DNA of 64,000 nt from Aquibacillus kalidii (GCF_014280935.1 NZ_JACLZI010000046.1:1-64000); one strand, 5' to 3'; shown: positions 25,453 through 35,365, counted from the first letter of the stretch. Translations and numbers: made by a program. The notes: generated from the letters alone by a model not told the origin.

Positions 25453-26517
25453 ATGAGTAATGAACAATTGGATCAGTTACGGGCACAACTTGACCAAGTA
25501 AATCTAGAAATCTTGGATTTAATTAATAAGCGTGCAGAGCTTGTTCAACAAACTGGTCAGGTAAAGGAAAAGCAAGGTGCTAATCGTAGTTTTGATCCCG
25601 TTCGAGAGCGTGATATGTTAAATCTTATAACAAAGAATAACAATGGTCCATTCGAAAATTCTACCATAGTTCACTTGTTTAAGGAAATCTTTAAAGCAGG
25701 TCTTGAGCTACAAGAAGACGATCATAGTAAAGCATTATTGGTATCTAGAAAGAAAAAACCTGAGGACACTGTTATTGAAATAAATGGTGAGAAATACGGC
25801 GACGGAAACCAACACTTCATCTTTGGACCATGTGCAGTTGAAAGCTATGAGCAAGTTGCTCAAGTTGCAGAAGCAATTAAATCACAAGGGTTAAAATTAA
25901 TCCGCGGTGGTGCTTTTAAACCTAGAACATCCCCTTATGATTTCCAGGGTCTTGGATTTGAGGGGCTAGAAATTTTAAAGCGAATTGCTGATGAATATGA
26001 CTTAGCTGTTGTAAGTGAAATTGTAAACCCGGCTCATATTGAAAAAGCAATTGAATATATTGATGTAATTCAAATCGGTGCACGTAACATGCAGAACTTT
26101 GAATTGTTAAAGGCTGCAGGAGAAACAAACAAACCAGTTTTATTAAAGCGTGGTATGTCAGCAACCATCTCGGACTTCATTAATGCTGCTGAGTATGTTA
26201 ACTCAAGAGGAAATGGAAACATCATTTTATGTGAACGTGGAATTCGTACTTATGAGAAAGCAACACGTAATACATTAGACATTACAGCTGTACCTATTTT
26301 AAAGCAAGAAACGCACTTACCAGTCATGGTAGACGTAACGCATTCCACAGGTAGAAGAGATTTATTATTGCCTGCAGCAAAGGCTGCCTTAGCAATTGGT
26401 GCGGATGGCGTTATGGCCGAGGTACACCCTGATCCTGCAGTTGCGCTGTCTGATTCAGCACAGCAAATGGATATTCCAACATTCCATAATTTCATGAAGG
26501 AATTATTAGCTAAATAA
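25453..26517 (+). CDS. aroA: Bifunctional 3-deoxy-7-phosphoheptulonate synthase / chorismate mutase
   Basis: 354 residues. An N-terminal AroQ-type chorismate mutase domain (about 1-90, [22 protein letters not shown] start) is fused to a DAHP synthase barrel (about 100-354). The barrel shows [41 protein letters not shown] and [12 protein letters not shown]. It makes the first compound of the aromatic amino acid pathway; the mutase domain works as a chorismate/prephenate sensor in Bacillus. This is B. subtilis aroA (AroG), not the EPSP synthase. RBS AGGGGGA. Adjacent to ccpA as in B. subtilis. Confidence 0.96.
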   Translation: MSNEQLDQLRAQLDQVNLEILDLINKRAELVQQTGQVKEKQGANRSFDPVRERDMLNLITKNNNGPFENSTIVHLFKEIFKAGLELQEDDHSKALLVSRKKKPEDTVIEINGEKYGDGNQHFIFGPCAVESYEQVAQVAEAIKSQGLKLIRGGAFKPRTSPYDFQGLGFEGLEILKRIADEYDLAVVSEIVNPAHIEKAIEYIDVIQIGARNMQNFELLKAAGETNKPVLLKRGMSATISDFINAAEYVNSRGNGNIILCERGIRTYEKATRNTLDITAVPILKQETHLPVMVDVTHSTGRRDLLLPAAKAALAIGADGVMAEVHPDPAVALSDSAQQMDIPTFHNFMKELLAK

Positions 26518-26533
26518 AGAACGATCGATACAA

Positions 26534-26563
26534 ACCCTTGCCAGAAATGGCAAGGGTATTTTC
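26534..26563 (+). terminator. Terminator after the DAHP synthase gene
   Basis: ACCCTTGCC pairs perfectly with GGCAAGGGT around AGAAAT, followed by ATTTTCC. Confidence 0.85.
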
Positions 26564-26724
26564 CTGTTTATTGGATTAATTACACAGTTTCACGCCGTTA
26601 GAAATGGGCTAATCTAACTGCAACGTTGCGCTTTAAAACACCTGTAGAAATAAACGCACTTTCCTCTATATTATTATTCTAAAAGAAAACAGATTTTAAG
26701 CAAAACTAGAATGGGACGATCTGG

Positions 26725-26753
26725 TTAGTAAAATTTCAAGTATTTGGTATAAT
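26725..26753 (+). promoter_or_regulatory. Upstream ccpA promoter (P1)
   Basis: TTAGTA, a 17-base spacer and TATAAT with an extended -10 (TGG-TATAAT). It lies about 130 bases before ccpA in a 369-base gene-free stretch (26518-26886) that otherwise holds only the terminator at its start and a second promoter. Confidence 0.6.
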
Positions 26754-26807
26754 AATATATGGTACATAGTAAAATGAAAAAATTTTCAAAAGAAAATTGT
26801 CGAACCA

Positions 26808-26836
26808 TTGCGGAACAAGTTATAGTATCGTATGAT
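26808..26836 (+). promoter_or_regulatory. Downstream ccpA promoter (P2)
   Basis: TTGCGG, a 17-base spacer and TATGAT, about 50 bases before the ccpA start. Two tandem promoters could drive ccpA. Confidence 0.5.
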
Positions 26837-26886
26837 ATGTAAAAAGAAGAACGAATTTTAATTGGAATGATGGAGGTTATTATGTT

Positions 26887-27891
26887 ATGAACGTCACAAT
26901 ATATGATGTAGCTAGAGAAGCAAATGTATCTATGGCAACTGTATCAAGGGTAGTTAATGGAAATCCAAATGTAAAGCCTGCAACAAGAAAGAAAGTGTTG
27001 AGTACAATTGAACGTTTAGGGTACCGTCCAAATGCTGTAGCCCGTGGACTAGCAAGTAAAAAAACAACCACAGTAGGTGTTATTATCCCTGATATATCTA
27101 GCATTTTCTTTTCTGAGCTAGCGCGTGGCATTGATGATATAGCAACGATGTACAAGTATAATATTATCTTAAGTAACTCTGATCAAAATAAAGAGAAAGA
27201 GTTAAGATTAATAAATACAATGCTAGAAAAGCAGGTAGATGGAATTGTGTATATGGGAGCAACAATTAGCGAGGAACACGTACAGCAGTTAAAAACGTCA
27301 CCAGTGCCTGTTGCATTAGCTGCTACCATCGATCCTACTATGACTATACCATCAGTAAATATTGATTATGAGGAAGCAGCTTATGAAGCGACAAACCTAT
27401 TGATCAGTAATGGTTCAGTACACCCAGCGTTTATTACTACTGAGGAAGAGTCAGATATCAGTAGCAAAAAATTTGCTGGGTATAAAAAGGCTTTACAAGA
27501 AAGTAATACAGAGTTAAATGAAGACTATGTAGTTAAAACGGAACATTATACTTATGAATCCGGAATTAAAGCGGCAGAGCAACTTGTGGATATGGAGAAA
27601 ACACCTACAGGTATTTTCGTTGCTTCTGATGAAATGGCACTTGGAGTAATCCATGGTATTCAGGATAAGGGCTTAAAAGTACCAGAAGATATTGAAGTAT
27701 TTGGCTTTGATAATACAAGACTAGCCACGATGGTTCGTCCAACATTATCAACAATTGTACAACCTATGTACGATATTGGTGCAGTTGCTATGCGCTTGTT
27801 AACAAAATATATGAATAAAGAGGAAGTTACGGATCAGAATGTAATTTTACCTCATAGAATTATTGAAAGAAACTCAACAAAACCTAGATAA
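26887..27891 (+). CDS. ccpA: Catabolite control protein A
   Basis: 334-residue LacI/GalR-family regulator, the length of B. subtilis CcpA. The helix-turn-helix and hinge are textbook: [20 protein letters not shown] (residues 4-23), then [10 protein letters not shown] and the [19 protein letters not shown] hinge. With HPr-Ser46-P it binds cre sites and controls carbon metabolism; a candidate cre precedes ackA in this window. GGAGG lies 11 bases before the ATG at 26887; an ATG at 26882 is out of frame and ends at once. Followed by motPS as in B. subtilis. Confidence 0.97.
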   Translation: MNVTIYDVAREANVSMATVSRVVNGNPNVKPATRKKVLSTIERLGYRPNAVARGLASKKTTTVGVIIPDISSIFFSELARGIDDIATMYKYNIILSNSDQNKEKELRLINTMLEKQVDGIVYMGATISEEHVQQLKTSPVPVALAATIDPTMTIPSVNIDYEEAAYEATNLLISNGSVHPAFITTEEESDISSKKFAGYKKALQESNTELNEDYVVKTEHYTYESGIKAAEQLVDMEKTPTGIFVASDEMALGVIHGIQDKGLKVPEDIEVFGFDNTRLATMVRPTLSTIVQPMYDIGAVAMRLLTKYMNKEEVTDQNVILPHRIIERNSTKPR

Positions 27892-27979
27892 TGCCGATAT
27901 ATAAAATATATCTTAAAATACATTTCTTGGTGAAGCCTATTAATTCAACCAAGTTTGTGCATTGTTAGGGAGAGAGCAT

Positions 27980-28807
27980 ATGAAAAAAACGGATATTTTG
28001 ACTCCTATCGGGATTACTTTAGGGTTTATGATGATCATGTTGGGAATTCTTACGAGTGGTGGAGTAAGTGGTACAGCTGCCTTTCTTGATATTGCTTCCA
28101 TTCTTATTGTAATAGGTGGATTGTTCGCAGCATTACTTATCAACTTTAACTTGGACCAAATCAAACTTACTCATTTGGTGTTAAAAGAGGCCTTTAATAA
28201 AAATGATCAAAACCTGTCAGAACTAATTAGTCTATTTGAGAGATTATCAGAGAGAGCTAGGCGAGAAGGATTACTAGCGCTTGAAAATGAACTAGATACG
28301 GTAGATGATCCTTTTATAAAAAAAGGTGTGTTGTTAGCAATTGATGGTATCGAGCCAGAAGTTATTAATGACATCATGAGTGCAGAAATTACTGCTATGG
28401 AGGATCGTCATTCCAAAGGTAGAATGATTCTGGAAAAGGCGGGGGAATATGCACCTGCATGGGGGATGATTGGTACGTTGATAGGTCTTGTGCTCATGCT
28501 TAAAAATCTATCAGACCCATCCACACTAGGTCCTAATATGGCTGTTGCTCTACTTACCACTTTCTATGGTTCCGTATTGGCTAACCTAGTATTTATTCCA
28601 ATGGCTGCTAAATTAGAGACAAAGTCAGATGAAGAAGTCTTTATGAAACAAATTGTTATAGAAGGGGTTATTGGAGTACAATCAGGACAAAATCCGAGAA
28701 TTTTAAAAGAAAAGTTGAGTGCATTCTTATCTGATAAGGTCAAGAATAAAGAAAATGAGGAAAACCTAACCGAGGAAATACCGGGGGAATCGGTCAATGA
28801 AGCGTAA
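27980..28807 (+). CDS. motP: Na+-coupled flagellar stator subunit MotP
   Basis: 275 residues of the MotA/PomA family with four membrane segments: two near the N-terminus (about 7-27 and 32-53), then a large cytoplasmic loop, then two further helices (about 150-170 and 180-202, the latter preceded by PAWGMIGTLIGLVLML). Placed between ccpA and motS, it is MotP rather than MotA; the pair powers rotation with Na+. The TTG at 27962 is rejected because AGGGAGAG sits 6 bases before the ATG at 27980. Overlaps motS by 11 bases. Confidence 0.92.
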   Translation: MKKTDILTPIGITLGFMMIMLGILTSGGVSGTAAFLDIASILIVIGGLFAALLINFNLDQIKLTHLVLKEAFNKNDQNLSELISLFERLSERARREGLLALENELDTVDDPFIKKGVLLAIDGIEPEVINDIMSAEITAMEDRHSKGRMILEKAGEYAPAWGMIGTLIGLVLMLKNLSDPSTLGPNMAVALLTTFYGSVLANLVFIPMAAKLETKSDEEVFMKQIVIEGVIGVQSGQNPRILKEKLSAFLSDKVKNKENEENLTEEIPGESVNEA

Positions 28808-29600
28808 ACCAAAACGTGTTGACAAAGGTGCACCTAAATGGATGGTTACGTATTCCGATTTAATAACGTTAATTTTAGTATTCTTTATCTTGCTATTTTC
28901 AATGTCACAGATAGACTTAGTTAAATTTCAGGCTGTTGCGGAGTCGTTTCGGAACCGAATGATTTTTGATAGTTATCCATCACCGATACCGGCAGAATAT
29001 CCAACAGAGAATGCAGAAATGCAGAAGAATAACGAGGGTTCTGCTGATTTGAAAAACAATCTGTCAGAGAATAAAACAGAAAGTCAGACAAACGAAGCGC
29101 AACAAAACACTAACACGGAAGTTATTCAGCATGATGAGTCGTTAGACAAGTTGTTAGCTGAAGTTCGAAAGTTCTTGAATGATAATCAATTAAACAATGT
29201 TATTACAGCTAACAGAACAGAGGCTGGAGTAGTTTTAGTCTTACAAGAAAAAGTATTGTTTGAGTCTGGTGAAGCAGATATTATAGAATCGGGTAAACCT
29301 TTTCTTGAAAAGATGGGAAAGCTACTGCAAAATATTCCTAATCTAGTAAGGGTCGAGGGACATACGGATGATAGGCCTATATCGAACTATCGTTACCCAT
29401 CAAACTGGGAACTGTCTGGTGCTAGAGCTAGTAGTGTCATTCGCTATGTGATCAAAACAAATAAAATTGATGAAACTCGTTTCATATCGGTAGGTTATGG
29501 AGATACTCGTCCTATCGTTGAAAATGATTCAGAGGCAAACTGGAGTAAAAACCGGAGAGTTGAGGTTGTTATTCTAGAAATCAACGAAAATAGCAATTAA
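28797..29600 (+). CDS. motS: Na+-coupled flagellar stator subunit MotS
   Basis: 267 residues. A single membrane helix (about 17-38) carries the ion-binding aspartate D21 in VTYSDLITLIL. A Q/N/E-rich linker (about 75-110) leads to the OmpA/MotB peptidoglycan-binding domain with EGHTDDRPISNYRYPSNWELS and NRRVEV. The start lies inside the motP 3' end (11-base overlap), so translation is coupled and stoichiometry fixed. The pair is the Na+ stator of alkaliphilic and halotolerant bacilli and of B. subtilis. Ends at a strong bidirectional terminator. Confidence 0.93.
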   Translation: MKRKPKRVDKGAPKWMVTYSDLITLILVFFILLFSMSQIDLVKFQAVAESFRNRMIFDSYPSPIPAEYPTENAEMQKNNEGSADLKNNLSENKTESQTNEAQQNTNTEVIQHDESLDKLLAEVRKFLNDNQLNNVITANRTEAGVVLVLQEKVLFESGEADIIESGKPFLEKMGKLLQNIPNLVRVEGHTDDRPISNYRYPSNWELSGARASSVIRYVIKTNKIDETRFISVGYGDTRPIVENDSEANWSKNRRVEVVILEINENSN

Positions 29601-29642
29601 ACAAAAGCAAACTCTCTAGATCAGGGAGTTTGCTTTTGTTTA
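29599..29642. terminator. Bidirectional terminator between motS and acuC
   Basis: AAACAAAAGCAAACTC pairs with GAGTTTGCTTTTGTTT; the stop codons of both convergent genes lie at the stem ends. Confidence 0.88.
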
Positions 29643-30806
29643 ATTAAATAACTTTTTGTTTCTTGTAAATTGTAGTGCTTTGCCAAGAGTTAGCTGGTTT
29701 TTCTCGGTTATTTCTACTTTTCTTGGTATCGTTTTATAGGAATTTTGTTTATCATTCCAAGTAGACGGTAAATGGACAGGTGCCTGACTTTGCCACTTTT
29801 TTAACCATTTAATGGGAAGAAGTCCAGACATGGATTGACTGTGATGCATGACATTCCATATTTGGCCCCATGCTCTTGGAACTACTCTCCAAATGTCATA
29901 ACCGCCACCGCCAAGGGCAATCCACCTTCCATTACAATACCTGTGTGCCATTTCATGTGCAATCTCTGGTATAACCTCATATACTTTCATCGTCGTACTT
30001 AAATGAGTAAGTGGATCCAAGAAGTGTGCATCAGCACCGTTTTGGGTAATAATAATGTCTGGTTGAAAATACTCGGCCACTTCTTTAAATGCTGTTATAT
30101 AAACTTCTAAGAAGGATTCATCCTCGGTAAATGCGTCAATAGGAACATTGAAGGAATAGCCATATCCTTCCTTAAGTCCTCGTTCATTAACATTTCCAGT
30201 ACCAGGATATAAATATCTTCCTGTTTCGTGGATGGATAGTGTACAGACGTTAGGATCATCATAAAAAGCCCATTGAACGCCATCACCGTGGTGGGCGTCA
30301 GTATCGACATAGAGAACCTTAAGGTTGTGTTTTTCCCTTATATACTTGATGGCAATTGCTCCATCATTATATATACAAAAACCTGAAGCCTTTTGAGGAA
30401 ATCCATGATGAAGTCCACCACCTAAATTCATGGAATGGATAACGCGGTCGGATATTACTTGATCAACAGCAGTAAGTGTACCTCCGACTAATAAGGAAGA
30501 TGCATCGTGCATTCCAGGAAAAATGGGAGTGTCTTCTGTTCCAAGTCCAAATTGTAATGCTTGTTCCTCACTTAATAAGCCCTTACTAGCTCGTTTTACC
30601 GCCTCAATATAGGAATGATCATGTATAAGTAATAATTCCTCCTCGGTAGCTTTACGTGGCGAAATGATATCTCTACAACTTAATTTTCCACTATCTTCTA
30701 ATAACTGCTTAGTCAGGGTGACTCTTAACTGGTTAAAAGGGTGGTCATCATTAAATTTATAATTTTTAAATTGATCCGAATAAATAAAAACTGAACTACA
30801 AGTCAT
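29640..30806 (-). CDS. acuC: AcuC, class I histone deacetylase-like enzyme
   Basis: 388 residues of the arginase/deacetylase fold. The Zn2+ and catalytic residues are seen in NLGGGLHHGFP (His pair), YVDTDAHHGDGVQWAFYDD and QNGADAHFLDPLTH, with ALGGGGYD near the C-terminus. In B. subtilis AcuC deacetylates and so reactivates acetyl-CoA synthetase AcsA. The 408-residue frame is shortened to the ATG at 30806, which has GGAG 7 bases upstream, and gives the known AcuC length. It overlaps the acuB stop by 11 bases: last gene of acuABC. Confidence 0.95.
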   Translation of the reverse strand: MTCSSVFIYSDQFKNYKFNDDHPFNQLRVTLTKQLLEDSGKLSCRDIISPRKATEEELLLIHDHSYIEAVKRASKGLLSEEQALQFGLGTEDTPIFPGMHDASSLLVGGTLTAVDQVISDRVIHSMNLGGGLHHGFPQKASGFCIYNDGAIAIKYIREKHNLKVLYVDTDAHHGDGVQWAFYDDPNVCTLSIHETGRYLYPGTGNVNERGLKEGYGYSFNVPIDAFTEDESFLEVYITAFKEVAEYFQPDIIITQNGADAHFLDPLTHLSTTMKVYEVIPEIAHEMAHRYCNGRWIALGGGGYDIWRVVPRAWGQIWNVMHHSQSMSGLLPIKWLKKWQSQAPVHLPSTWNDKQNSYKTIPRKVEITEKNQLTLGKALQFTRNKKLFN

Positions 30807-31449
30807 AATTTTTCTCCATATAATTTGGCCAAAGTACTTCAAAATTAGCCTGGTGTAGACTTTCAATAATAGAGACTGGATTCATTGTTTGTATTCGGAA
30901 TACAAGAATCTTATAATTTGAATCACTTTTACAGGGATATACTAAGACAGAAGTTATTTTAACCCTTCTTTTCCCAAAAATAGCAGTTACCTCTGCCAAG
31001 ATACCTATACGATCTGGTACTTTTATTTCAATTTGAGAACTTTGCACATGGGTACCTGTTAACTGAATTAGTGTGTAAAGCATATCCTTTTCAGTGACGA
31101 TTCCAACTAAGCGCTCTTCCCGAACAACAGGAAGACAGGCAAACTCTTGTTCATAGAAAATAGAGGCAACCTCCTCCACGAAATCTAATGGGTGAATGGT
31201 AACTACAGGTTGGCTCATAATCGATTTAATAGGATTACTTAACTCCATTTTATTTTCTTCATTGTGAAAAATGGAAGGTGCTGCATCCCGAACATCTCTA
31301 TCAGATACGATGCCAATTACGCTATTATTTTGATCAATAATCGGGATATGGCGAATATGATGCTTTTGTAAAAGTTTTAAAGCTTCAGAGATCTCTGCCT
31401 CTGGTGGTAAAGTAATAACATTGGTTTTCATAACCTCTTTTACTAACAT
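30796..31449 (-). CDS. acuB: AcuB, CBS-ACT protein of the acu operon
   Basis: 217 residues. Two CBS domains (about 8-60 and 77-128, with IGIVSDRDVRDAAP and VGIVTEKDMLYTL as the ends of each) form a nucleotide-sensing Bateman module, followed by an ACT-like domain (about 138-205). It is the middle gene of acuABC; its exact role in controlling acetyl-CoA synthetase is not settled. It overlaps acuC by 11 bases. RBS AAAGGGG precedes the ATG. Confidence 0.94.
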   Translation of the reverse strand: MLVKEVMKTNVITLPPEAEISEALKLLQKHHIRHIPIIDQNNSVIGIVSDRDVRDAAPSIFHNEENKMELSNPIKSIMSQPVVTIHPLDFVEEVASIFYEQEFACLPVVREERLVGIVTEKDMLYTLIQLTGTHVQSSQIEIKVPDRIGILAEVTAIFGKRRVKITSVLVYPCKSDSNYKILVFRIQTMNPVSIIESLHQANFEVLWPNYMEKNYDL

Positions 31450-31515
31450 CCTAAAAACCCCTTTCTAAAAAGGATGCGCTTACAAAAGTTAGTTTGCTAA
31501 TAAACACTACATTCA

Positions 31516-32160
31516 CTACTTATTTGTTCGGTATCTTTCCCTATCTAGAAAACGTAAACGGTCAAACTTTTCTACGCTAGAATTAGCGACATGTTCACCA
31601 ATTCGAACCATAAGACAATTGGCGGGGTGTGAGATGATTTCTGGATCATCAGTTGGGGCTGGTTTTAGACCTCCAACGCTCATCATCTTTTCCATTATCT
31701 TTCGGTAATTCCATACACTTAGTTGAGTGTTTTTAAGATCCCAATGCCAGTAATACTCCGTAGAAATGATAATATAGTTTTCCATTGCTTTATCCATCAT
31801 TGCCACTCTAATAAGCTCTGACCCTAGTTTGATCCCACGATAAGGAGGTGCGATTTCGATTGCACCTAACTCTAATAAGTCATCCATCTTGAAATAAGAC
31901 CACCGCTCGAGTGGGTCTGGATGAAGAAAAGTAACGTATCCTACAATGGTGTTATTTACTACGCCTACAATGATCCTTCCTTCTTCTAGATCAGCAATTT
32001 CCTTAAGTGCTTGAAATTGTTTTGATGCAGGTCTGAAAGCCTGAAGGTCATCATGAAATTTTAACTCCTTAAGTTGGGAATGAGGTATGGGACCTTCTAT
32101 TTTTATTTCCCAAAGATCTGTTTGCATCGTGCTAGTGTGATAGTTTTTTTCATGTATCAA
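31516..32160 (-). CDS. acuA: AcuA, GNAT protein acetyltransferase
   Basis: 214 residues, a GNAT-fold protein that in B. subtilis acetylates and inactivates acetyl-CoA synthetase AcsA. The acetyl-CoA loop appears as APPYRGIKLGSELI, and TEYYWHWDLKN and SHPANCLMVRIG are strong AcuA-specific blocks. The frame opens with GTG codons at 32172 and 32169, but AGGTGG is spaced (8 bases) for the TTG at 32160, which also gives the N-terminus IHEKNYHT similar to B. subtilis AcuA. acsA itself is not beside it here. Confidence 0.92.
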   Translation of the reverse strand: MIHEKNYHTSTMQTDLWEIKIEGPIPHSQLKELKFHDDLQAFRPASKQFQALKEIADLEEGRIIVGVVNNTIVGYVTFLHPDPLERWSYFKMDDLLELGAIEIAPPYRGIKLGSELIRVAMMDKAMENYIIISTEYYWHWDLKNTQLSVWNYRKIMEKMMSVGGLKPAPTDDPEIISHPANCLMVRIGEHVANSSVEKFDRLRFLDRERYRTNK

Positions 32161-32226
32161 GTGCTTCACCACCTAGTAAAAGAACTCCTATTATTTATTA
32201 TACAAGAAGATAGATGAGTTTGTTAG

Positions 32227-32265
32227 AAAAAAATCCCTCTGTTGTTACTTTTCAACAGAGGGATT
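32227..32265 (-). terminator. Terminator of the penicillin-binding protein gene
   Basis: AATCCCTCTGTTG pairs perfectly with CAACAGAGGGATT, with a long T tract on the minus strand. Confidence 0.9.
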
Positions 32266-32305
32266 GTGTATTAGTTGTTGTTTTTATCATTCTTTTTCTA
32301 ATTTA

Positions 32306-35254
32306 TTATTCAGCTGAATTGTCATTTTCTGTGTTGTCAGTATTACCTGGAGTTGACTCCCCATCTTGATTATCAGAATTACTATCAGGCTTTTCAGGTT
32401 TAGTTGGTTTATCCTTCTTAGGTTTAGCCGGCTCTTCCGGTTCCGGTTCAGGCTCTGGAGTAAAATCTCCTACTTCTACTTTAACTGATGCAGCAGATTC
32501 TTGTCCGAAATAATCAACCGCTTTTACTTGATAAACAGCTTTGCTATTGGAGATATTAAATTTAAGATCTGTTGTACTTCCAACTAAGCTATACTGTGTT
32601 GAGTCAGGATTAGCTGCACGATATATTCGATATCCAACAACGTCGTTACTACCAGATTTACTCCAAGTAAGCGCATTTCCAGCTTTCTTCACATTGTTTG
32701 GTGTAGCCGGATTTTTGCCATCGTTTTTAATCTCATTTGTACTTGGAACTTGTATATTAGCCCATACACCGGTTTGATTCGGTATGAGTACTTTAATGTT
32801 ACTTAACCTGTCATAATTATTCCGTTTTAACCAGTCAGGATTAAAGGCTACACCATCACCTTTTGTAAACTCTTCAGGTGTGTTCTCACCTGCAACAACT
32901 GCTTTTCCGTTAATCATTACATAGCTGTCCTTAATTAAACTGTCATCTGTTTTGTTCGGAACATATTTGGCATTGTAAATATCTGATCTTACTAGACCTA
33001 GTTCACTACATATATCAGATGGAGCCAGTCCTGATGTTGCACAATAAGAACGGGAGACGATGCCATCTGGACGTTCAAATCGTTGACTTGGAGCCATAAG
33101 ATCAGGTTTTATTTCGGTTGCCGCATTTACTAGTTTAGACCAGAATATAACGTTTCTGCTACTATAACTTGTGTAGCCTCTACCTTGGTCAAGAGGCATA
33201 TTGCTATCATAGCCCATCCAACTACCTATCGTTACGTTCGGATTTGTGGCAACAAACCAAGTATCACGAAATTCGTTTGTTGTACCGGTTTTACCTGCCC
33301 AATCAACATTTGTATGACTAATATTTGCTCTTGCAACGGTAGCTGTTCCTCTTGTTAATACGTCACGCATCATATCCAACATTAAATAATTCGTCTCTGG
33401 TGAAAAAACATGTACAGGCTTTGGTTGTTCATGTTGATAAATAACCTCTCCATCAACTGTTTCAATTTTTTCGATCAAGTATGCATCAACAAATTGGCCA
33501 CCATTCCCAAATGTTGCATAAGCGTTAGTGTTTTCTTCGACAGTTACCCCTTTTGTCATACCACCAATTGCAATCGATTCAACTTCATAATCACTCTTGA
33601 AGAGCGAGGTGAAGCCCATTTTTTCTAAATAATTTTTAGCTGGATTATTTGCCAAGATTTGTTGATATGTTTTTACTGCTGGTACGTTATGTGACTTATA
33701 TAATGCTTCACGAACCGACACAAGACCATAATTTCCACCAGTATAGTTATGAATTTCTGTCCCATTAGAATACCAAGAAGGGATATCGGCAATAACAGAA
33801 CCTGGTTGAATAACTCCTGCTTCCATTGCAGGTGCATAAACTAATAGTGGTTTCATGGTACTACCATTTTGACGCTTAGAATTAGTGGCATGATTCATTT
33901 GTTCCAAGTTGAAGTCTCTACCACCTACAAAGCTTAATATTTTTCCTGTTGTATTTTCAATTAATATACTACCTACTTGTACCGGTTCAATCAGTGTTTC
34001 CATCTCACCTGTCTCAGGGTTTTCTACTTTTACTATATCCCCGGTTTTTCTATCAATTACTGGTTTATCTCTCCCGTAATTGTCATAGTTTGCAGCGATT
34101 TCTTGAAACTTATCGTATATTTTTTTATCAATCGTGGAATGAATCTTATATCCACTCTTACTTAATTCCCGTTGCGCTAGTATATAGTATTCTTCTCGCA
34201 GTGTATCACTGTTTTCAAGATCTTCCGTTGTGTATCCATCTTCCTTAGCCAATACTTCTAGCAGTATTTCTGCTGCTCTTTTCTTTATTTCATTTGTTAG
34301 GTATGGATACTTGTCCAAAGTAGATTCCTTTGGTTCGATGAAGTCCGCAACAATGTCATAGTTGAGTGCTTCGTTATACTCATTCTTCGTTATATAGCCG
34401 CCTTCTAGCATTCTACTTAATACAGACTTCATACGGGTAAGCCCTGGCTCTAATCCTTCTTTTGTTTTTAGCTCACCACCATTTAAGAATGGGGTGTAGT
34501 AGGAAGGACTCTGTGGAAGTCCTGCAATAAATGCAGCTTGTGGTAAATTAATATCCTTTGCATCTACTCCAAATATCCCCTGGGCAGCAGTTTGTACACC
34601 TGCAATGTTTTGTCCAGAAGAATTTCTACCAAATGGAACAATGTTCAAGTAAGCTTCTAAAATTTCATCTTTATCAAAAAATCTCTCTAAACGCATTGCA
34701 AGCAAGATTTCCTTCGCTTTTCTTTCAAAGGATACTTCATTTGTTAGAATTTGATTTTTAATTAATTGCTGTGTTAATGTACTACCACCAGTCTTGACGG
34801 AGGCATTAGTAGCTTCCTGATATATTGCACGTAAGATCGCTTTTGGAACGACACCTTTATGTGTTTCGAAGTATTCATCTTCTGTTGCGATAATGGCGTG
34901 TTTTATATTGTCAGATACGTTTTCTAGTTTTACTTCGTCACGGTATAGGTCAGAACGTATCTCACCTAGAAATACATTATCCGCAAAATATAATTCTGAT
35001 GTTTCTTCGTAGTTGTAAATGTCTTTTTCCATTTCGGTTCGTGGTCTTATTTCTTCATCCTTTACTAGGGAGGCAAAATAGCCAGCACCAACACCTCCAG
35101 CAAAAAACATTCCAATAACACCAATCACGATAAAAAATAGGATTACATTCCATATTACATCGTAGGAGATGCGCATGGTTTTTTGGAAGGATCCTTTTTT
35201 CCACCAACTGCTCACATTAGATATAAATTTATGCATAAATTCTTTAAAATTCAT
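32306..35254 (-). CDS. Class A penicillin-binding protein (PBP1A type) with FN3 domain
   Basis: 982 residues: a bifunctional peptidoglycan glycosyltransferase/transpeptidase. Cytoplasmic N-terminus, one membrane helix (about 35-62), GT51 domain with catalytic E125 in ATEDEYFETHKG and GGSTLTQQLIKN (156-167), and a transpeptidase with S465-TMK, SHN (521-523) and KTGTTNE (655-661). A fibronectin type III domain (about 845-925) and a P/E/K-rich disordered tail (about 930-982) follow. It fills the position of acsA between acuA and tyrS. RBS AAGGAGG; extended -10 TGC-TATAAT upstream. Own terminator. Confidence 0.95.
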   Translation of the reverse strand: MNFKEFMHKFISNVSSWWKKGSFQKTMRISYDVIWNVILFFIVIGVIGMFFAGGVGAGYFASLVKDEEIRPRTEMEKDIYNYEETSELYFADNVFLGEIRSDLYRDEVKLENVSDNIKHAIIATEDEYFETHKGVVPKAILRAIYQEATNASVKTGGSTLTQQLIKNQILTNEVSFERKAKEILLAMRLERFFDKDEILEAYLNIVPFGRNSSGQNIAGVQTAAQGIFGVDAKDINLPQAAFIAGLPQSPSYYTPFLNGGELKTKEGLEPGLTRMKSVLSRMLEGGYITKNEYNEALNYDIVADFIEPKESTLDKYPYLTNEIKKRAAEILLEVLAKEDGYTTEDLENSDTLREEYYILAQRELSKSGYKIHSTIDKKIYDKFQEIAANYDNYGRDKPVIDRKTGDIVKVENPETGEMETLIEPVQVGSILIENTTGKILSFVGGRDFNLEQMNHATNSKRQNGSTMKPLLVYAPAMEAGVIQPGSVIADIPSWYSNGTEIHNYTGGNYGLVSVREALYKSHNVPAVKTYQQILANNPAKNYLEKMGFTSLFKSDYEVESIAIGGMTKGVTVEENTNAYATFGNGGQFVDAYLIEKIETVDGEVIYQHEQPKPVHVFSPETNYLMLDMMRDVLTRGTATVARANISHTNVDWAGKTGTTNEFRDTWFVATNPNVTIGSWMGYDSNMPLDQGRGYTSYSSRNVIFWSKLVNAATEIKPDLMAPSQRFERPDGIVSRSYCATSGLAPSDICSELGLVRSDIYNAKYVPNKTDDSLIKDSYVMINGKAVVAGENTPEEFTKGDGVAFNPDWLKRNNYDRLSNIKVLIPNQTGVWANIQVPSTNEIKNDGKNPATPNNVKKAGNALTWSKSGSNDVVGYRIYRAANPDSTQYSLVGSTTDLKFNISNSKAVYQVKAVDYFGQESAASVKVEVGDFTPEPEPEPEEPAKPKKDKPTKPEKPDSNSDNQDGESTPGNTDNTENDNSAE

Positions 35255-35279
35255 TGTCTACCTCCTTACATCAATCTAT

Positions 35280-35288
35280 ATTATAGCA
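35280..35288 (-). promoter_or_regulatory. Extended -10 promoter of the penicillin-binding protein gene
   Basis: TGC-TATAAT on the minus strand, about 26 bases before the start codon; no good -35 is seen. Confidence 0.5.
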
Positions 35289-35328
35289 TAGCAGTCAAAT
35301 GAAAGTGATTACTATTTGTATCGTACTA

Positions 35329-35357
35329 TTGCCTTTTTAAAAAAAGTATGATATTAA
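35329..35357 (+). promoter_or_regulatory. Sigma-A-type promoter of tyrS
   Basis: TTGCCT, a 17-base spacer and TATTAA lie just upstream of the T-box leader. Confidence 0.55.
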
Positions 35358-35365
35358 TGTTATCA

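Noticed and set aside
18954-26813. Shared 12-mer TTGTCGAACCAT near the NAPRTase and ccpA promoters
   Set aside because: Many 12-mers recur by chance in 64 kb, and the match does not extend to the promoter boxes in the same register.
26774-26842. 22-residue ORF (KKFSKENCRTIAEQV...) between the ccpA promoters
   Set aside because: No ribosome site and it overlaps the second promoter; likely chance.
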